Assembly: GCF_910594005.1 (NCBI RefSeq)
Contig: NC_057827.1
Span: 7,192,001-7,256,000 of the forward strand
Origin: Cervus elaphus
Lineage: Eukaryota; Chordata; Mammalia; Artiodactyla; Cervidae
DNA: 64,000 nucleotides
Reading direction: 5' to 3'
Shown here: in pieces, positions 32,950 through 43,955 of the stretch
Numbering within the stretch: position 1 is the stretch's first letter
Layout of the letters: each line of letters starts with the position of its first letter
The notes under the pieces: generated by a model
What the model was told of the DNA's origin: nothing
Seen by the model: the letters and a program-made list of their open reading frames with translations, nothing else
Databases searched by the model: none
Made by a program: the position numbers and the translations under genes

Positions 32950-33215
32950 TCTGGTAAACCGTGAGGGCGAAAATACACCTTCTGTGCTCTGGCCCTGCAG
33001 TGGCCTCTCTGACCCGGACGACGACGGGGCGTTGGTTGCTGGGGGTGATGGGGGACAGGAGGCTGTGGCAGAAGTGCCCGGGGTGGCAGCTGGCGCAGAG
33101 GGCGCCCTGCAGGACCCCGGGCGTCAGCGAGGGCCGCGCGGGCGGGGCGCGCCAGCAGAAGGTCCGGTGCGTCCCAAGCGGGCAAGCCCGGAGGTCAGCA
33201 TCGGCCCTGACTCTC
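32950..33215. promoter_or_regulatory. Second, small CpG-dense cluster upstream of ATP10A
   Basis: About 250 bases are CpG-dense (GACCCGGACGACGACGGGGC near 33011; GGGCCGCGCGGGCGGGGCGC near 33131). They are separated from the main island by an AT-richer stretch (32700-32940). The cluster is about 0.75-1 kb upstream of the ATP10A start codon. Open frames on both strands have no recognisable domain. It could be an alternative ATP10A promoter, the start of a divergent non-coding RNA, or an enhancer. Confidence 0.45.
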
Positions 33216-33313
33216 TTGCCTTCCCCTTTAAAAGTACAAGTGTGAGAAGCAGGGATTTCTTGCCCAGCAGACCATGGCTGGGAATTCAAGTGAGACTTTT
33301 AGGGGAAGCACAC

Positions 33314-33781
33314 TGATTGAAACCGCCCACCCTGGCCAGGCACCCTAATAGTCACTATTTGCATGAGTTGTTTTACCACAGGAGGTCCTGGTAAGGAACA
33401 GAGAACTAATAAGCCTCCACCAACCAGAAGAGTTCGGGGAAAGGTCAAAAGGAGACACCACCTGTCCGACCACCTCCCAGAATCCTTCTCTCTGGCATCC
33501 ATTTTGGCTGAACAAGACGTGGACCACAAGGAAGGACTGAGTCAGAATGATTGGCTGAAGACAACCCTGAAACTAATCCCATCACCATAAAACCCCAGAC
33601 TGAAAGTCCTGTGACAGAGCTGTTCTCCTGGGTCCCCTCACCTCCTGCTCTCCCCCCAGGCGCCCTTTCCCAATAAAGTCTCTTGCTTTGTCATCAGATG
33701 GGTCTACTCGGACAATTCATTTTTGGGTGTTAGACAAGAGCCCAGTTTCGGGCCCTGGAAGGGGTCCCCTTTCCTACAACA
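33314..33781 (+). mobile_element. Solo LTR of an ERV1-type endogenous retrovirus
   Basis: The roughly 470-base segment opens with TGATTGAAACCGCCCACCC and ends with GGGTCCCCTTTCCTACAACA. Promoter-like signals are in the right order: ATTGGCTGAAG (33549; inverted CCAAT), CCATAAAACCCC (about 33585), then the polyadenylation signal AATAAA (33672-33677) followed by GTCTCTTGCTTTG. No primer-binding site or gag-like sequence follows, so it is a solo LTR left by recombination. A flanking duplication could not be settled. It stands about 1.1 kb upstream of the ATP10A start codon, pointing away from the gene. Confidence 0.8.
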
Positions 33782-35084
33782 AGATGAGCACGTTTGAGTG
33801 CTGCCTGTCTGGACTCAGGGAACTGTTCACCTCCTCCTTCTCCTGCAAGCCAGCGCCTCATGTCTCTCCCTGCGCTGGAGCGCTCTGTCATCTCCCAGGG
33901 GACCAAGTCAGCAGCCTGGCCTGGCCTGGGTCCCTCCCTTGGGTGCCTGCTGACAAGTCACTTTCTTGGCTTTGCGTAAATCACTTACCTCTTCCCCATG
34001 CCCCTCTCTCTGGATGGTCCTCACCTCTGTACCCTGGCCTACACCCCACCCAGCCAGGCCAGGGGCTCACACCTCTACTTAGGGAACCTTGGCACGGAGC
34101 ACAGTCTTTACTAGAATCCAGCTTGAGGGAGGTACTAAGAAAGTCTGTGTCACAGATCAAGGCTCTTCCCTCCCTCCATTCCTGGGAGTACTGGGTAGAT
34201 GTGTAGAGGCCCAGATTAAAGTTTGACTGAAATGCCTGCATTTTCCAGGAAAGAAATCAGATCTCACAGTGGGCCAGTGTCATCTCAAATTGAATGTTAA
34301 CAGCCCACCAAGAACCAGTTTCCCTGGTCTCCAGTGATTAACTCACAGATCCACATGTTCCTCCATCCCCCAGCTTGCCGAGGTCCCAGAGCCTGCTGGC
34401 CCTCTCCACTTCCCAGCCCTCCCCGGGCCTTAGAGTGGGTCTCTCTGCTTGCCAGTCTCCAGGCTACAGTCAGTCCCCAGGGGGCCAAAACAGTTACTTG
34501 CCCTCCTTGACTACTTTGCTTTATTTCCTTACCAGGGAGCTTACAGAATCAAAGGCTGGCTCCTCAGGCAGAGGTTCCTTGAGGCCCTTAGGGGAACTGG
34601 CACCAACTTGCTGGTTTGACTCTGCCCCGCCCTCGTCCCCACCAGGCCCAAGGGAGAGGTCTCCTTACCCTCCTCAGAACAGGCCTTCTTCATCCCCATC
34701 TACATTCCACTCTAAGGTTCCAAGATTCTGTGAGTCACACTGCTCCCGAGGCCTGGAACCTCTCCCCACCTCTCTTCATCAATCCCATTTCAGTATTTCC
34801 ACTAAGGCCTAGGTCATGTGGTCTCCTGGAAGGTTTCCACACTGCGTGACCCAATGAACCTCATGGAGTTACTTCTGTTCTGACATATGTGCAGTGGTAT
34901 ATAAGCCTCTCTTAGGTGGCTCTGCAGGGGTTTTGGGCTCAGATGGCTTCTGTCAGCTAAACTCTCAGACTCTCAGCTTCCTAGGCCAGGATGAGGCTTG
35001 GATGGACTCCTGGGATGGCCATCTGGATCCCTGAGCTTTAAGGAGGCCCTGCTGTTGGCCCCTGGAAAGTGGCTTTCATTGTCC
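33782..35084. other. Unassigned upstream flank
   Basis: I recognise no gene or named repeat. A TATA-like TATATAAG lies near 34898 with no supporting context. Frames up to 172 codons (33688-34206) start inside the LTR and have no domain. Confidence 0.45.
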
Positions 35085-35190
35085 TCACTCAGCAAATACT
35101 TCATCACCTTTTGTGTGCCTGGCATTGTTCTAGGCACTGAAGCCACAGGGGAGAATTGTCTTATGAATCTAACATTCTAGTAGAAGAGGC
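35085..35190 (-). mobile_element. L2 LINE fragment
   Basis: The reverse complement of the L2 tail is recognisable: TCAGCAAATACTTCATCACC, GTGTGCCTGGCATTGTTCTA, GGCACTGAAGCCACAGG, AATCTAACATTCTAG. Confidence 0.6.
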
Positions 35191-35207
35191 AGTGTGATAC
35201 TGTGATG

Positions 35208-35296
35208 GTACCATGGATGGCATCACCGATGCAATGGACATAAACATGGGCAAACTTTGGGAGACGGTAAGGAACGGGGAGGCCTGGCATGCTACA
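35208..35296 (+). mobile_element. BovB tail fragment
   Basis: Sense BovB sequence from CCATGGATGGCATCACCGAT to GGCCTGGCATGCTACAAC. It lacks the final tail, so the 3-prime end has been lost or rearranged. Confidence 0.85.
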
Positions 35297-35304
35297 ACAA
35301 GACA

Positions 35305-36060
35305 ACACCATTTGTTCTTTGTCTCCATTTCTGGTACAGAGTTTCTAAATCCCTTGGAATTTCCTTAGTGATAAGAGCTATAAATGTGTCTTGATATCCA
35401 TAACAAGCCCCTTTCAACCCGACCTGGGTTGATGTTAAGTGACTTTTGGAAAGACCCTGAGGATGGAGGCTGGTTGCCAGGGAACCATCCATGTGGTTAG
35501 AGGTCAGAACTTTCAGCCCTACCCCCTGACCCCTGGGGAGGGGAGGGAGCCTGGGGGTTGAATCAATCACCAATAACCTCAGGTTTTAATCATGACTCTG
35601 TAATGAAACCACCATAAAAACCCAAAGGACTGGGTTTGGGGAGCTTCAAAGACGGTGATCATGTGATTCTGGGAGCATCGAGGGCTCTAAAAGGGCGTGG
35701 ATCAGTGCTTCCTCCACACCTTGCCCCATGCCTCTTCCACCTGGCTATTCCTGAGTTATATCTGATTATAATAAGTTGGTAATTAGTAAGTAAAATGTTT
35801 TCCTGAGTTCTGTGAGCCACTCTAGCAAATCAACTGAACTGCCCGTCTATGGCTAGAATCTGCAGTTGAATGCTTGTCAGAAGCACAGCTGACAAACAGG
35901 AACTTGGATTGGAGATTGAAGTGTGGGCAGTCTTGTGAGACTCAGCCCTCACCCTGTGGGATCACACACTCCCTGCAGGCAGATGGTGAACTGTCGGACA
36001 CCTGGCTGGTATCACAAAACCCCACCCCGCACACGTGTATTGGAATCCGTATCCTATGAC
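35305..36060 (+). mobile_element. Old ERVL-type LTR
   Basis: The segment matches a long mammalian LTR in order: CCCTTGGAATTTCCTTAGTG, TATCCATAACAAGCCCCTTT, TGGTTGCCAGGGAACCATCC, the promoter-like AACCACCATAAAAACCCAAA (about 35607), CTGAGTTATATCTGATTATA near the expected polyadenylation zone (about 35752), then TCTGTGAGCCACTCTAGCAA and a U5-like end. I cannot fix the subfamily by eye. No internal retroviral genes adjoin it. Confidence 0.6.
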
Positions 36061-37269
36061 AGAGGCAGCCCCTAAAGAAGACTCCGGGCGCACCACTAAG
36101 CCCTGCTCTCAGGAACACTGGGTGCTCCTGGGGAACTCCCACAAGGCGGCACAGGATGTGGTGGGCACAGCGAGCCCGCAGGAGGCGTGCTCGGCTCCGC
36201 GCAGCTAGGGCAGTCGGGCGGCCTTCTCCAGGCAGCCCCGAGGAGAGGCAAGGAAGGAAGCCACGCGGCTGTCTGGGGGAGGAGACACCAATTGCAGCAA
36301 GAGTGGGTTCCATTCCAGGCCTGCAGGTGGGCCTGGTGAAGGGGCCCGGGGCTGGGCTGCTGCGGGCCCTGAGGCCCTGGTGAGAAGCGGAATGGGCAGG
36401 AGCCCCATGAGACTGGGTTCAGCTTTGCAAAGATCATTGGCATTTGTGTGAAGAGGATGCAGAGGGGTGGAAGCAGCAGAGAGGCTGTCAGAGGCCGTGG
36501 CAGTGACCTTGGAGTTGGCCCGGGTGGGTGTGGCCGAAGTGGAGGCTGTGACTTGGCTGCTCAAGCGAGCGGGCTCTGCTGGTGGCCTGGGTGGGGTCTG
36601 AAAGGGAGAAGGGAGTCGGGGTGTGCAGCTGAAAGCCTGAGTTCCTGAGGCAGGAGGAGAGCCGTAGCGGACGGTGCTGTAGGTGGCCGCCCTTCCCGGG
36701 AACCGGGGTTCAGCAGGCAGGTGACCGGGCGCACGTGGCCCAGCTCAGCAGAAGGCCCAGCCAGGACGTCAGGTCTCAGAGGAGCTGCGGGTGAGGACAG
36801 CGAGGCTGGGCCTGGGCTTTTGGACGGGACGGATTTCTCCGCATTTGCTTCAAGGGCAGCAGGAAGTCACAGAGTGCCCCAAGCAGAGACATGAAATAAG
36901 AGTCTGATTTTCCCTTTTGAAAGGTGGAAGATGGGTTAGGAGCCCCCAGGGAGAAGGCAGGACAGTGGATTCACTAGGAGGTGGCTTAGGCCCAGGCAGT
37001 GGGGGGACAGCAGAAAAAGAGCAAGGTGTCTTCTGGGTGGAGCTGATTGATTGGCCAAGAGGTTGGATGTTTGGATGAGGAAAGTGAGGTGAACCAAGAG
37101 TAACATTTAAGAGTTTAGTTATTAATCACTTGGGGATGAGAGGGAGGAGAATATGCCACTTTGACACATTGGCTATTTTGAATTAAAGTTACTTGAGAAA
37201 CAGTCAATACAAGAAGGACATGCTGACACCTGAAATCAGGAAATATCGCATGTGAAGACAATCTCCCTG
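36061..37269. other. Unassigned upstream flank
   Basis: I recognise no gene. The part at 36840-37140 (GGCAGCAGGAAGTCACAGAG, AAATAAGAGTCTGATTTTCC) recalls a very old dispersed mammalian repeat, but I cannot assign it. Confidence 0.4.
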
Positions 37270-37490
37270 GAACATGAATGACTGAGCAACAGCAACAAGT
37301 AGCCGTGTTGAGCATCTTTGCATGTGTCTCTAGGCCATCTGTACGTCTTCTCTGCAGAAAGATACATACGGATCTTCTGCCTACATTTTTATTGGATTGT
37401 TTGTTGTTTTTATATTGAGCTCTGTGAACTGCTTGTATATTTTGGAAATTGATCTCTTGTGGATTACATGTTTTGCTAAGAAAACATTTT
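37270..37490 (-). mobile_element. L1 ORF2 3-prime fragment, with a short BovB tail at its edge
   Basis: The first roughly 30 bases end like BovB (ATGACTGAGCAACAGCAACA). From 37300 the reverse complement of L1 follows: GTTGAGCATCTTTGCATGTG, GCCATCTGTACGTCTTC, TTGGATTGTTTGTTG, TTTGGAAATTGATCTCTTG. Confidence 0.7.
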
Positions 37491-37672
37491 GAATACATTA
37501 ATCAGCCCCAGAAGATCTTGAAATTGTCCTCAGAAATTCATCCTTCGAAAGCACTCAAAGAAGAATATTTAACAGACAAACTCTGCTGAAACTTCAAAAC
37601 AGATTAACTTTTATTCATAATATAGTATAGAAAAAAATACTAACATCTTTTAAATTTGTTCAACAAGGCTAG

Positions 37673-39113
37673 AGTGTGAAGTCAAGTAGTCCTTAGGAGG
37701 CATTACTACAAACAAACCATTACTGAAAACAAAGCTAGGGGATGTGATGGAACTACAGGTGAGCTATTGCAAATCCTAGCAAACTTGGAAAACTTTGCAG
37801 TAGCCACAAGACTGGAAGAGGTCAGTTTTCATTCCAATCCTGAAGAAAGGCAATGCTAAAGAATGCTCAAACTACCTCACGGTTGTGCCCATTTCACATG
37901 CTAGCAAGGTAACACTCAAAATTCTTCAAGCTAGACTTTAGCAGTATATGAACCAAGAACTTCCAGATGTACAAGCTAGATTTTGAAAAGGCAGAGGAAC
38001 CAGAGGTCAAGTTGCCCATATCTGTTGGATCATAAAAAGAGCAAAGGCATTCCGGAAACACATCTACTTCTGCTTCATTGACTATGCTAAAACTTTTGAC
38101 TGTGTGAATCACAACAAACTGTGTAAAATTCTTAAAGAGATGGGAATACGAGACCATCCCTGTCTCCTGCGATACCTGTATCAGGTCAAGAAGAAACAGA
38201 ACTGAGCAAGGAACAACTGACTGGTTCAAAATTGGGAAAAGAGTACAACAGGGCTATACATTGTCAGCCTGCTTATTTAACTTATATGCAGAGTACATTG
38301 GGTGATATGCCAGACTAGATGAATCCCAAGCTGGAATCAAGGTTGCCAGGAAAAATAACAATCCCAGATATGCAGATGATACCACTCCAATGGCTGAAAG
38401 CAAAGAGGAATCAAAGAGCATCTTGATAAACATGAAAGAGGAGAGTGAAAATGGATTAAAACTCAACTTCCAAAAAACTAAGATCATGGCATCTGGTACC
38501 ATCACTTCATGGCAAAAAGATGAGGAAAAAGAGGAAACAGTGATAAATTTTATTTTCTTGTGCTCCAAAATCACTGCAGATGGTGACTGCAGCCATGAAA
38601 TTAAAAGACTCTTGCTCCTTGGAAGAAAAGCTGTTACAAAACCTAGGTAGTGCAGAAAAAATCAGAGATATCACTTTGCCAACAAAGGTCCATATAGTCA
38701 AAGCTGTGTGAGAGTTGGACCATAAAGAAGGCTGAGTGGGGAAGAATTGATGCTTTCGAATTGTAGTGTTGGAGAAGACTCTTAAGAGTCCCTTGGACTG
38801 CAAAGAGATCAAACCAGAAAATTCTAAAGGAATATTCACTGGAAGGACTGATGCTGAAGCTGAAGCTCCAGTACTTTGGCCACCTGATGTGAAGAGCTGC
38901 CTCATTGGAAAAGACCCTCATGCTGGTAGAGATTGAGGGCAGGAGGAAAAGGGGACAACAGAGGATGAGATGGTTGAATGGCATCACCAACTCAATGGAC
39001 AAGAGTGTGACCAACCTCTAGGACATGGTGAAGGACAGGAAAGCCTGGCCTGCTGCACTCCATGGGGTCAGAAAGAGTCATCACTTAGAGACCAAACAGC
39101 CAAACAGCGAAAT
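37673..39113 (+). mobile_element. BovB LINE with 8-bp target duplication
   Basis: Sense BovB from the start of reverse transcriptase (GTGAAGTCAAGTAGTCC) to the tail, flanked by AAGGCTAG at 37665-37672 and 39114-39121. Recognisable blocks include TTCATTGACTATGCTAAAAC, ATATGCAGATGATACC (YADD) and GGACTGATGCTGAAGCTGA. Multiple stops, frameshifts and small deletions show it is inactive and older than the copies at 39.6 and 59.4 kb. Confidence 0.92.
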
Positions 39114-39202
39114 AAGGCTAGCAAAAGAGGTTAAAATCAGAAAGTAGAATTGCAAAGGAACTATCTATAGTTTATTTACAGTTTACTGCCCTATAGTACC
39201 GG

Positions 39203-39416
39203 GCTTCACAGGTGGTGCTAATGGTAAAGAACCCACCTGCCAATGCAGGAGACGTGGGGTTTAATCCCCGAGTGGGGAAGATCCCCTGAGGAGGAGCATA
39301 GCAACCCACTCCAGTATTCTTGCCTGGAGAAATCCATGGACAGAGGAGTCTGGTGGACTATGGTCCACAGCATTGCAAAGAATTGGACACGACTGTATAT
39401 ATGTATGAATACACCT
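39203..39416 (+). mobile_element. Bov-tA SINE with target duplication
   Basis: Sense copy: GGCTTCACAGGTGGTGCTAA, AGAACCCACCTGCCAATGC, GGGAAGATCCCCTGAGG, CCACTCCAGTATTCTTGCC, then a tail ending GGACACGACTG. CTATAGTACCGG (39191-39202) and TTATAGTACTGG (39416-39427) form a slightly diverged duplication. Confidence 0.92.
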
Positions 39417-39646
39417 TATAGTACTGGCTATAGGTATAAACATTGGAAAAGAAAAAGGCATAGTTTATCATCTTTGCAACATCACAGTTTGTACCCAAAA
39501 GAACAGTTAGTAATATGGCCAACTGCTAGATAAAAACATACAATCAGTAGGTTTCTCGTGTACAAGTAAAAGCCAATTAGAAAATGTTATGAATCACCAA
39601 TGGACATCATCTTTAGGATAAATATAAGATACCTAATGAAAAATAT

Positions 39647-42254
39647 GAAGACCTGCAAGAACTTTTACAACTAACATGCAAAAGAGATGTCCTCTTCATC
39701 ATAGGGGACGGGAATGCAAAATTAGGAAGTCAAGAGCTACCTGGAGTAACAGGCAAATTTGGCCTTGGAGTACAAAATGAAGCAGGTCATAGGCTAACAG
39801 AGTTTGCCAAGAGAATGCACTGGTCATAGCAAACACCCTCTTCCAACAACAAAAGAGAAGACTCTACACATGGACATCACCAGATGGTCAACACCAAAAT
39901 CAGATTGATTATATTCTTTGCAGCCAAAGATGGAGAAGCTCTATATAGTCAGCAAAACAAGGCTGGGAGCTGACTGGGGCTCAGATCATGAACTCCTTAT
40001 TGCCAAATTCAGATTTAAATTGAAGAAAGTAGGGAAAACCAGTAGACCATTCAGGTATGACCTAAATCAAATCCCTTATGATTATACAGTGGGAGTGACA
40101 AATAGATTCAAGGGATTAGATCTGATAGAGTGCCTAATGAACTATGACGGAGGTTCATGACATTGTACAGGAGGCAGTAATCAAAACCATCCCCAAGAAA
40201 AAGAAATGCAAAAAGGCAAAATGATTGTCTGAGGAGGCTTCACAAATATCTGAGAAAAGAAAAGAAGCTAAAGGCAAAGGAGAAAAGGAAAGATGGCTTT
40301 TGAATGTAGAGTTCCAAAGAATAGAATGGAGAGATAAGAAAGCCTTTCTCAGTGATCAGTGCAAATAAATAGAGGAAAACAATAGAAATGGGAAAGACTA
40401 GAGATTGCTTCAAGAAAGTTAGAGATACCAAGCGAAGATTTCATGCAAAGATGAGCAAAATAAAGGACAGAAATGGTATGGACCTAACAAGCAGAAGATA
40501 TTAAGAAGAGCTGGCAAGAATACACAGAAGAACTATACAAAAAAGATCTTCATGACACAGATAACTGCAATAATGTGATCACTCACCTAGAGCCAGACAT
40601 TCTGGAATGCGAAGTCAAGTTGGCCTTAGGAAGCATCACTGCAAACAAAGCTAGTGGAGGTGATAGAATTCCAGTTGAGCTATTTCAAATCCTGAAAGAT
40701 GATGCTGTGAAAGTGCTGCACTCAATATGCCAGCACATTTGGAAAACTCAGCAGTGGCCACAAAACGGGAAAAGGTCAGTTTTCATTCCAATCCAGAAGA
40801 AAGGCAATGCCAAAGAATGTTCAAACTGCCGCACAATTGCACTCATCTCACATGCTAGTAAAGTAATGCTCAAAATTCTCCAGGCCAGGCTTAAACAGTA
40901 TGTGAACTGAGAACTTCCAGATGTTCAAGCTGGATTTAGAAAAGGCAGAGGAACCAGAGATCAAATTGCTAAAATCTGCTGGGTCATTGAAAAAGCAAGC
41001 GAATTCCAGAAAAACATCTATTTCTGCTTTATGGACTATGCCAAAGCCTTTGACTGTGTGGATCACAACAAACTGTGGAAAAATCTGAAAGAGATGGGAA
41101 TACCAGACCACCTTACCTGCCTCCTGAGAAATCTGTATGCAGGTCAAGAAGCAACAGTTAGAATTGGTCATGGAACAAGTTCCAAATCGGGAAAGGAGTA
41201 CATAAAGGTTGTATATTGTCACCCTGCTTATTTAACTTACATGCAGAGTACTTCATCAGAGAAGGCAATGGCTACCCACTCCAGTACTCTTGCCTGGAAA
41301 ATTCCATGGACAGAGGAGCCTGGTGGGCTGCAGTCCATGGGGTTGTGAAGAGTCGGACACGACTGAAGCGACTTAGCAGCAGCAGCAGATTACTTCATGA
41401 GAAATGCTGGACTGGATGAAGCACAAGCTGGAATCAAGATTGCCAGGAGAAATATCAATAACCTCAGATATGCAGATGACACCACCCTTATGGCAGAAAG
41501 TGAAGAGGAACTAAAAAGCTTCTTGATGAAAGTGAAAGAGGAGAGTGAAAAAGTTGGCTTAAAGCTCAACATTCAGAAAACTAAGATCATGGCTTCTGGT
41601 CTCATCATTTCATGGGAAATAGATGGGGAAACAGTGGAAACAGTGTCAGACTTTATTTCTGGGGGGCTCCAAAATCACTGCAGATGGTGATTGCAGCCAT
41701 GAAATTAAAAGATGCTTACTCCTTGGAAGGAAAGTCATGACCAACCTAGACAGCATATTTAAAAGCAGAGACATTACTTTGCCAACAAAGTTTCGTCTAG
41801 TCAAGGATATGGTTTTTCCAGTGGTCACGTATGGATGTGAGAGTTGGACTGTGAAGAAAGCTGAGCACCAAAAAATTGATGCTTTTGAACTGTGGTGTTG
41901 GAGAAGACTTCTGAGAGTCCCTTGGACTGCAAGGAGATCCAACCTGTCAATGCTAAAGGAAATCAGTCCTGAATATTCGTTGGAAGGACTGATGCTGAAG
42001 CTCAGACTCCAACACTTTGGTCACCTGGTGGGAAGAACTGACTCATTGGAAAAGACCCTGATGCTGGGAAAGATTGAAGGCAGGAGGAGAAGGGGATAAC
42101 AGAGGATGAGATGGTTGGATGGCATCACTGACGTGATGGACTTGAGTTTGATCAAGCTCTGGGAGTTGGTGATGGACAGGGAGGCCTGGCGTGCTGCAGT
42201 CCATGGGTTTGCAAAGAGTTGGACGTGACTGAGTGACTGAACTGAACTGAACTG
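39647..42254 (+). mobile_element. BovB LINE, about 2.5 kb, with exact 12-bp target duplication
   Basis: The copy is bounded by AATGAAAAATAT at 39635-39646 and 42255-42266. It holds the C-terminal half of the AP-like endonuclease (a GDGNAKLGSQE-like block near 39710, DYILC near 39910, SDHELL near 39985). The reverse transcriptase follows, with FCFMDYAKAFDCV near 41025 and the catalytic YADD box at 41469-41480, then the C-terminal domain with CESWTVKKAEH near 41838. The frame is broken in several places, including by a Bov-tA inserted at 41257-41390. The 5-prime half of the endonuclease is absent, so the copy is a dead truncated element. Confidence 0.95.
41257..41390 (+). mobile_element. Truncated Bov-tA inserted in the BovB reverse transcriptase
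   Basis: Only the 3-prime half of Bov-tA is present (GAAGGCAATGGCTACCCACT to GCGACTTAGCAGCAGCAGCA), flanked by TACTTCAT at 41249-41256 and 41391-41398. It lies a few codons upstream of the YADD box, so it also dates after the host BovB insertion. Confidence 0.92.
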
Positions 42255-42329
42255 AATGAAAAATATTAAAAGTCAGCTTGAAATGTAAGCAAATATGTGT
42301 AAGAAACCCCAACAAAAGCAGCAGTAATG

Positions 42330-42480
42330 GTTAACCTTTGGGGAGCAGATAACACCTGCTCAGCATGTTCTGCTCACTTTATAGACTTTATCTCCATCCT
42401 TCTGCCCTGAGGCAGAAGGATTTTCATCCCCATATTAATGATGAGGAACATGTGAACATGTGGCTAGTCAATGTGACCTT
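42330..42480 (-). mobile_element. MIR SINE fragment
   Basis: The reverse complement of MIR is suggested by CTGCTCACTTTATAGACTTT, TTTTCATCCCCATATTAATG and ATGAGGAACATGTGAAC. Confidence 0.55.
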
Positions 42481-42676
42481 TTACTGAGGTGATAAAGAAA
42501 GATCTGAATAAATATAGAAGTATGCCATATACCTTTGTGCACCTCTCAAATTAACCTGTTGATTTTGTGCATATTTAAAACTAATTCCAAGTGGATTTGC
42601 TTTTTTTTCACCTGACTTGACAAATTGGAGATAAGTAACTGAAGTAATCTGAAAGTAACTGAAGTAATCTGAAGAA

Positions 42677-42883
42677 CTGACTCATTGGGAAAGACCCTGA
42701 TGCTGGGAAAATTGAAGGCAGGAGGAGAAGGGGACGATAGAGGATGAGATGGTTGGATGGCATCATTGACTTGATGGACATGAGTTTGAGCAAGCTCCAG
42801 GAGTTGGTGATGGACAGGGAAGCCTGTTATGCGGCAGTCCACAGGGTTGCAAAGAGTTGGACACAGTGAGTGACTGAACTGAA
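42677..42883 (+). mobile_element. BovB tail fragment
   Basis: Sense BovB 3-prime end from GAACTGACTCATTGGG to GAGTGACTGAACTGAACTG. CTGAAGAA occurs at both edges (42669-42676 and 42884-42891) and may be a target duplication overlapping element sequence. A 20-base tandem duplication precedes it at 42633-42672. Confidence 0.88.
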
Positions 42884-43039
42884 CTGAAGAATAAATGAAT
42901 ATAAATATAAAAAATTTTAGAGATAAGAAATTAATAACCTATTACATTGACGAAAGTTAAAAAGCCAAACAATTAAGACTTTTGAGGATGTGAATGAAAC
43001 TTTTTTTTAATCAGTATTTTTTAAATTGAAGTATACCAT

Positions 43040-43250
43040 TTGACGCTAGTGGTAAAGAACCCGCCTGCCAATGCAGGAAATGTAAGAGGCGTGGGTTCTA
43101 TCCCTGAGTCAGAAAGACCCCCTGGAGGAAGGCATAGCAACCCGCTCCAATATTCTTGCCTGGAGAATCCCATGGACAGAGGAGCCTGATAGGGTCATAG
43201 GGTCGCAAAGAGTTGGGCACTAATGAAGTGACTTAGCATGCACGCACGCA
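43040..43250 (+). mobile_element. Bov-tA SINE nested in L1
   Basis: Sense copy: GTGGTAAAGAACCCGCCTGC, CGTGGGTTCTATCCCTGAG, GCAACCCGCTCCAATATTC, CATGGACAGAGGAGCC, then a tail ending GAAGTGACTTAGCATGC. The first bases of the usual head (GGGCTTCCC) are altered. Confidence 0.9.
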
Positions 43251-43623
43251 TACTTAATTTGCAATGCTGTGTTAGTTTGAAGTATACAGCAAAGAGATTC
43301 AGTTATATGTTTATATCCTTTTTCTGATTCATTTCCATTTAAAAGTTATTACAAGATATTTAACATAGTTCCCTGTGCCATTTCTAGATCCATCCTTATT
43401 TTTGCAAATGGCATTATAATCAGTCTTTTTTATGGCTAATATTCCATTATATATATGTACCATATCTCCTTTATGCATTCATCTGTCAATGGACATTTAG
43501 GGTTAGCAATATTTAGGTTGCTTCCTACTGTAAATAGGACTGCAATGAAAATCAGGGTGCATGTGTCTTTTTGAATTAGAATTTTCTGCAGATATAGGCA
43601 CAGGAGTGGGATTGCTCGATCGA

Positions 43624-43955
43624 ATGCTGTTCTTAGTCACTCAATCATATCTGACTCTTTGCGACCTCATGGACTGTAGCCCACCAGGCTCTTCTGTCCC
43701 TGGGGATTATCCAGGCAAGAATACTGGAGAGGGTTGCCATGCCCTCCTCCAAGGGATCTTCTCAACCCAGGGATTGATCCCAGGTTTCCCACACTGTAAA
43801 TGATTCTTTACTATCTGAGCCACCAGGGAACCCCAAGAATACTGGAGTGGGTAATCTATCCCTTCCCCAGGGGATCTTCCTGACCCAGGAATCACACTGG
43901 GTTCTCCTGCATTGCAGGTGGATTCTTTTACCAGCTGAGCTACCAGGGAAGCCCA
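43624..43955 (-). mobile_element. Bov-A2 SINE nested in L1
   Basis: Antisense dimer with the BovB-derived tail (CTCAATCATATCTGACTC) and two A units that end in GAGCCACCAGGGAACCCC and GAGCTACCAGGGAAGCCC. The L1 sequence resumes at GGTAACTCTG. Confidence 0.92.

Noticed and set aside
33314..33781. Full endogenous provirus
   Set aside because: No primer-binding site, gag, pol or second LTR follows; it is a solo LTR.
34890..34910. TATA box (TATATAAG) as a promoter
   Set aside because: An isolated motif without CpG enrichment, an initiator or any exon downstream.
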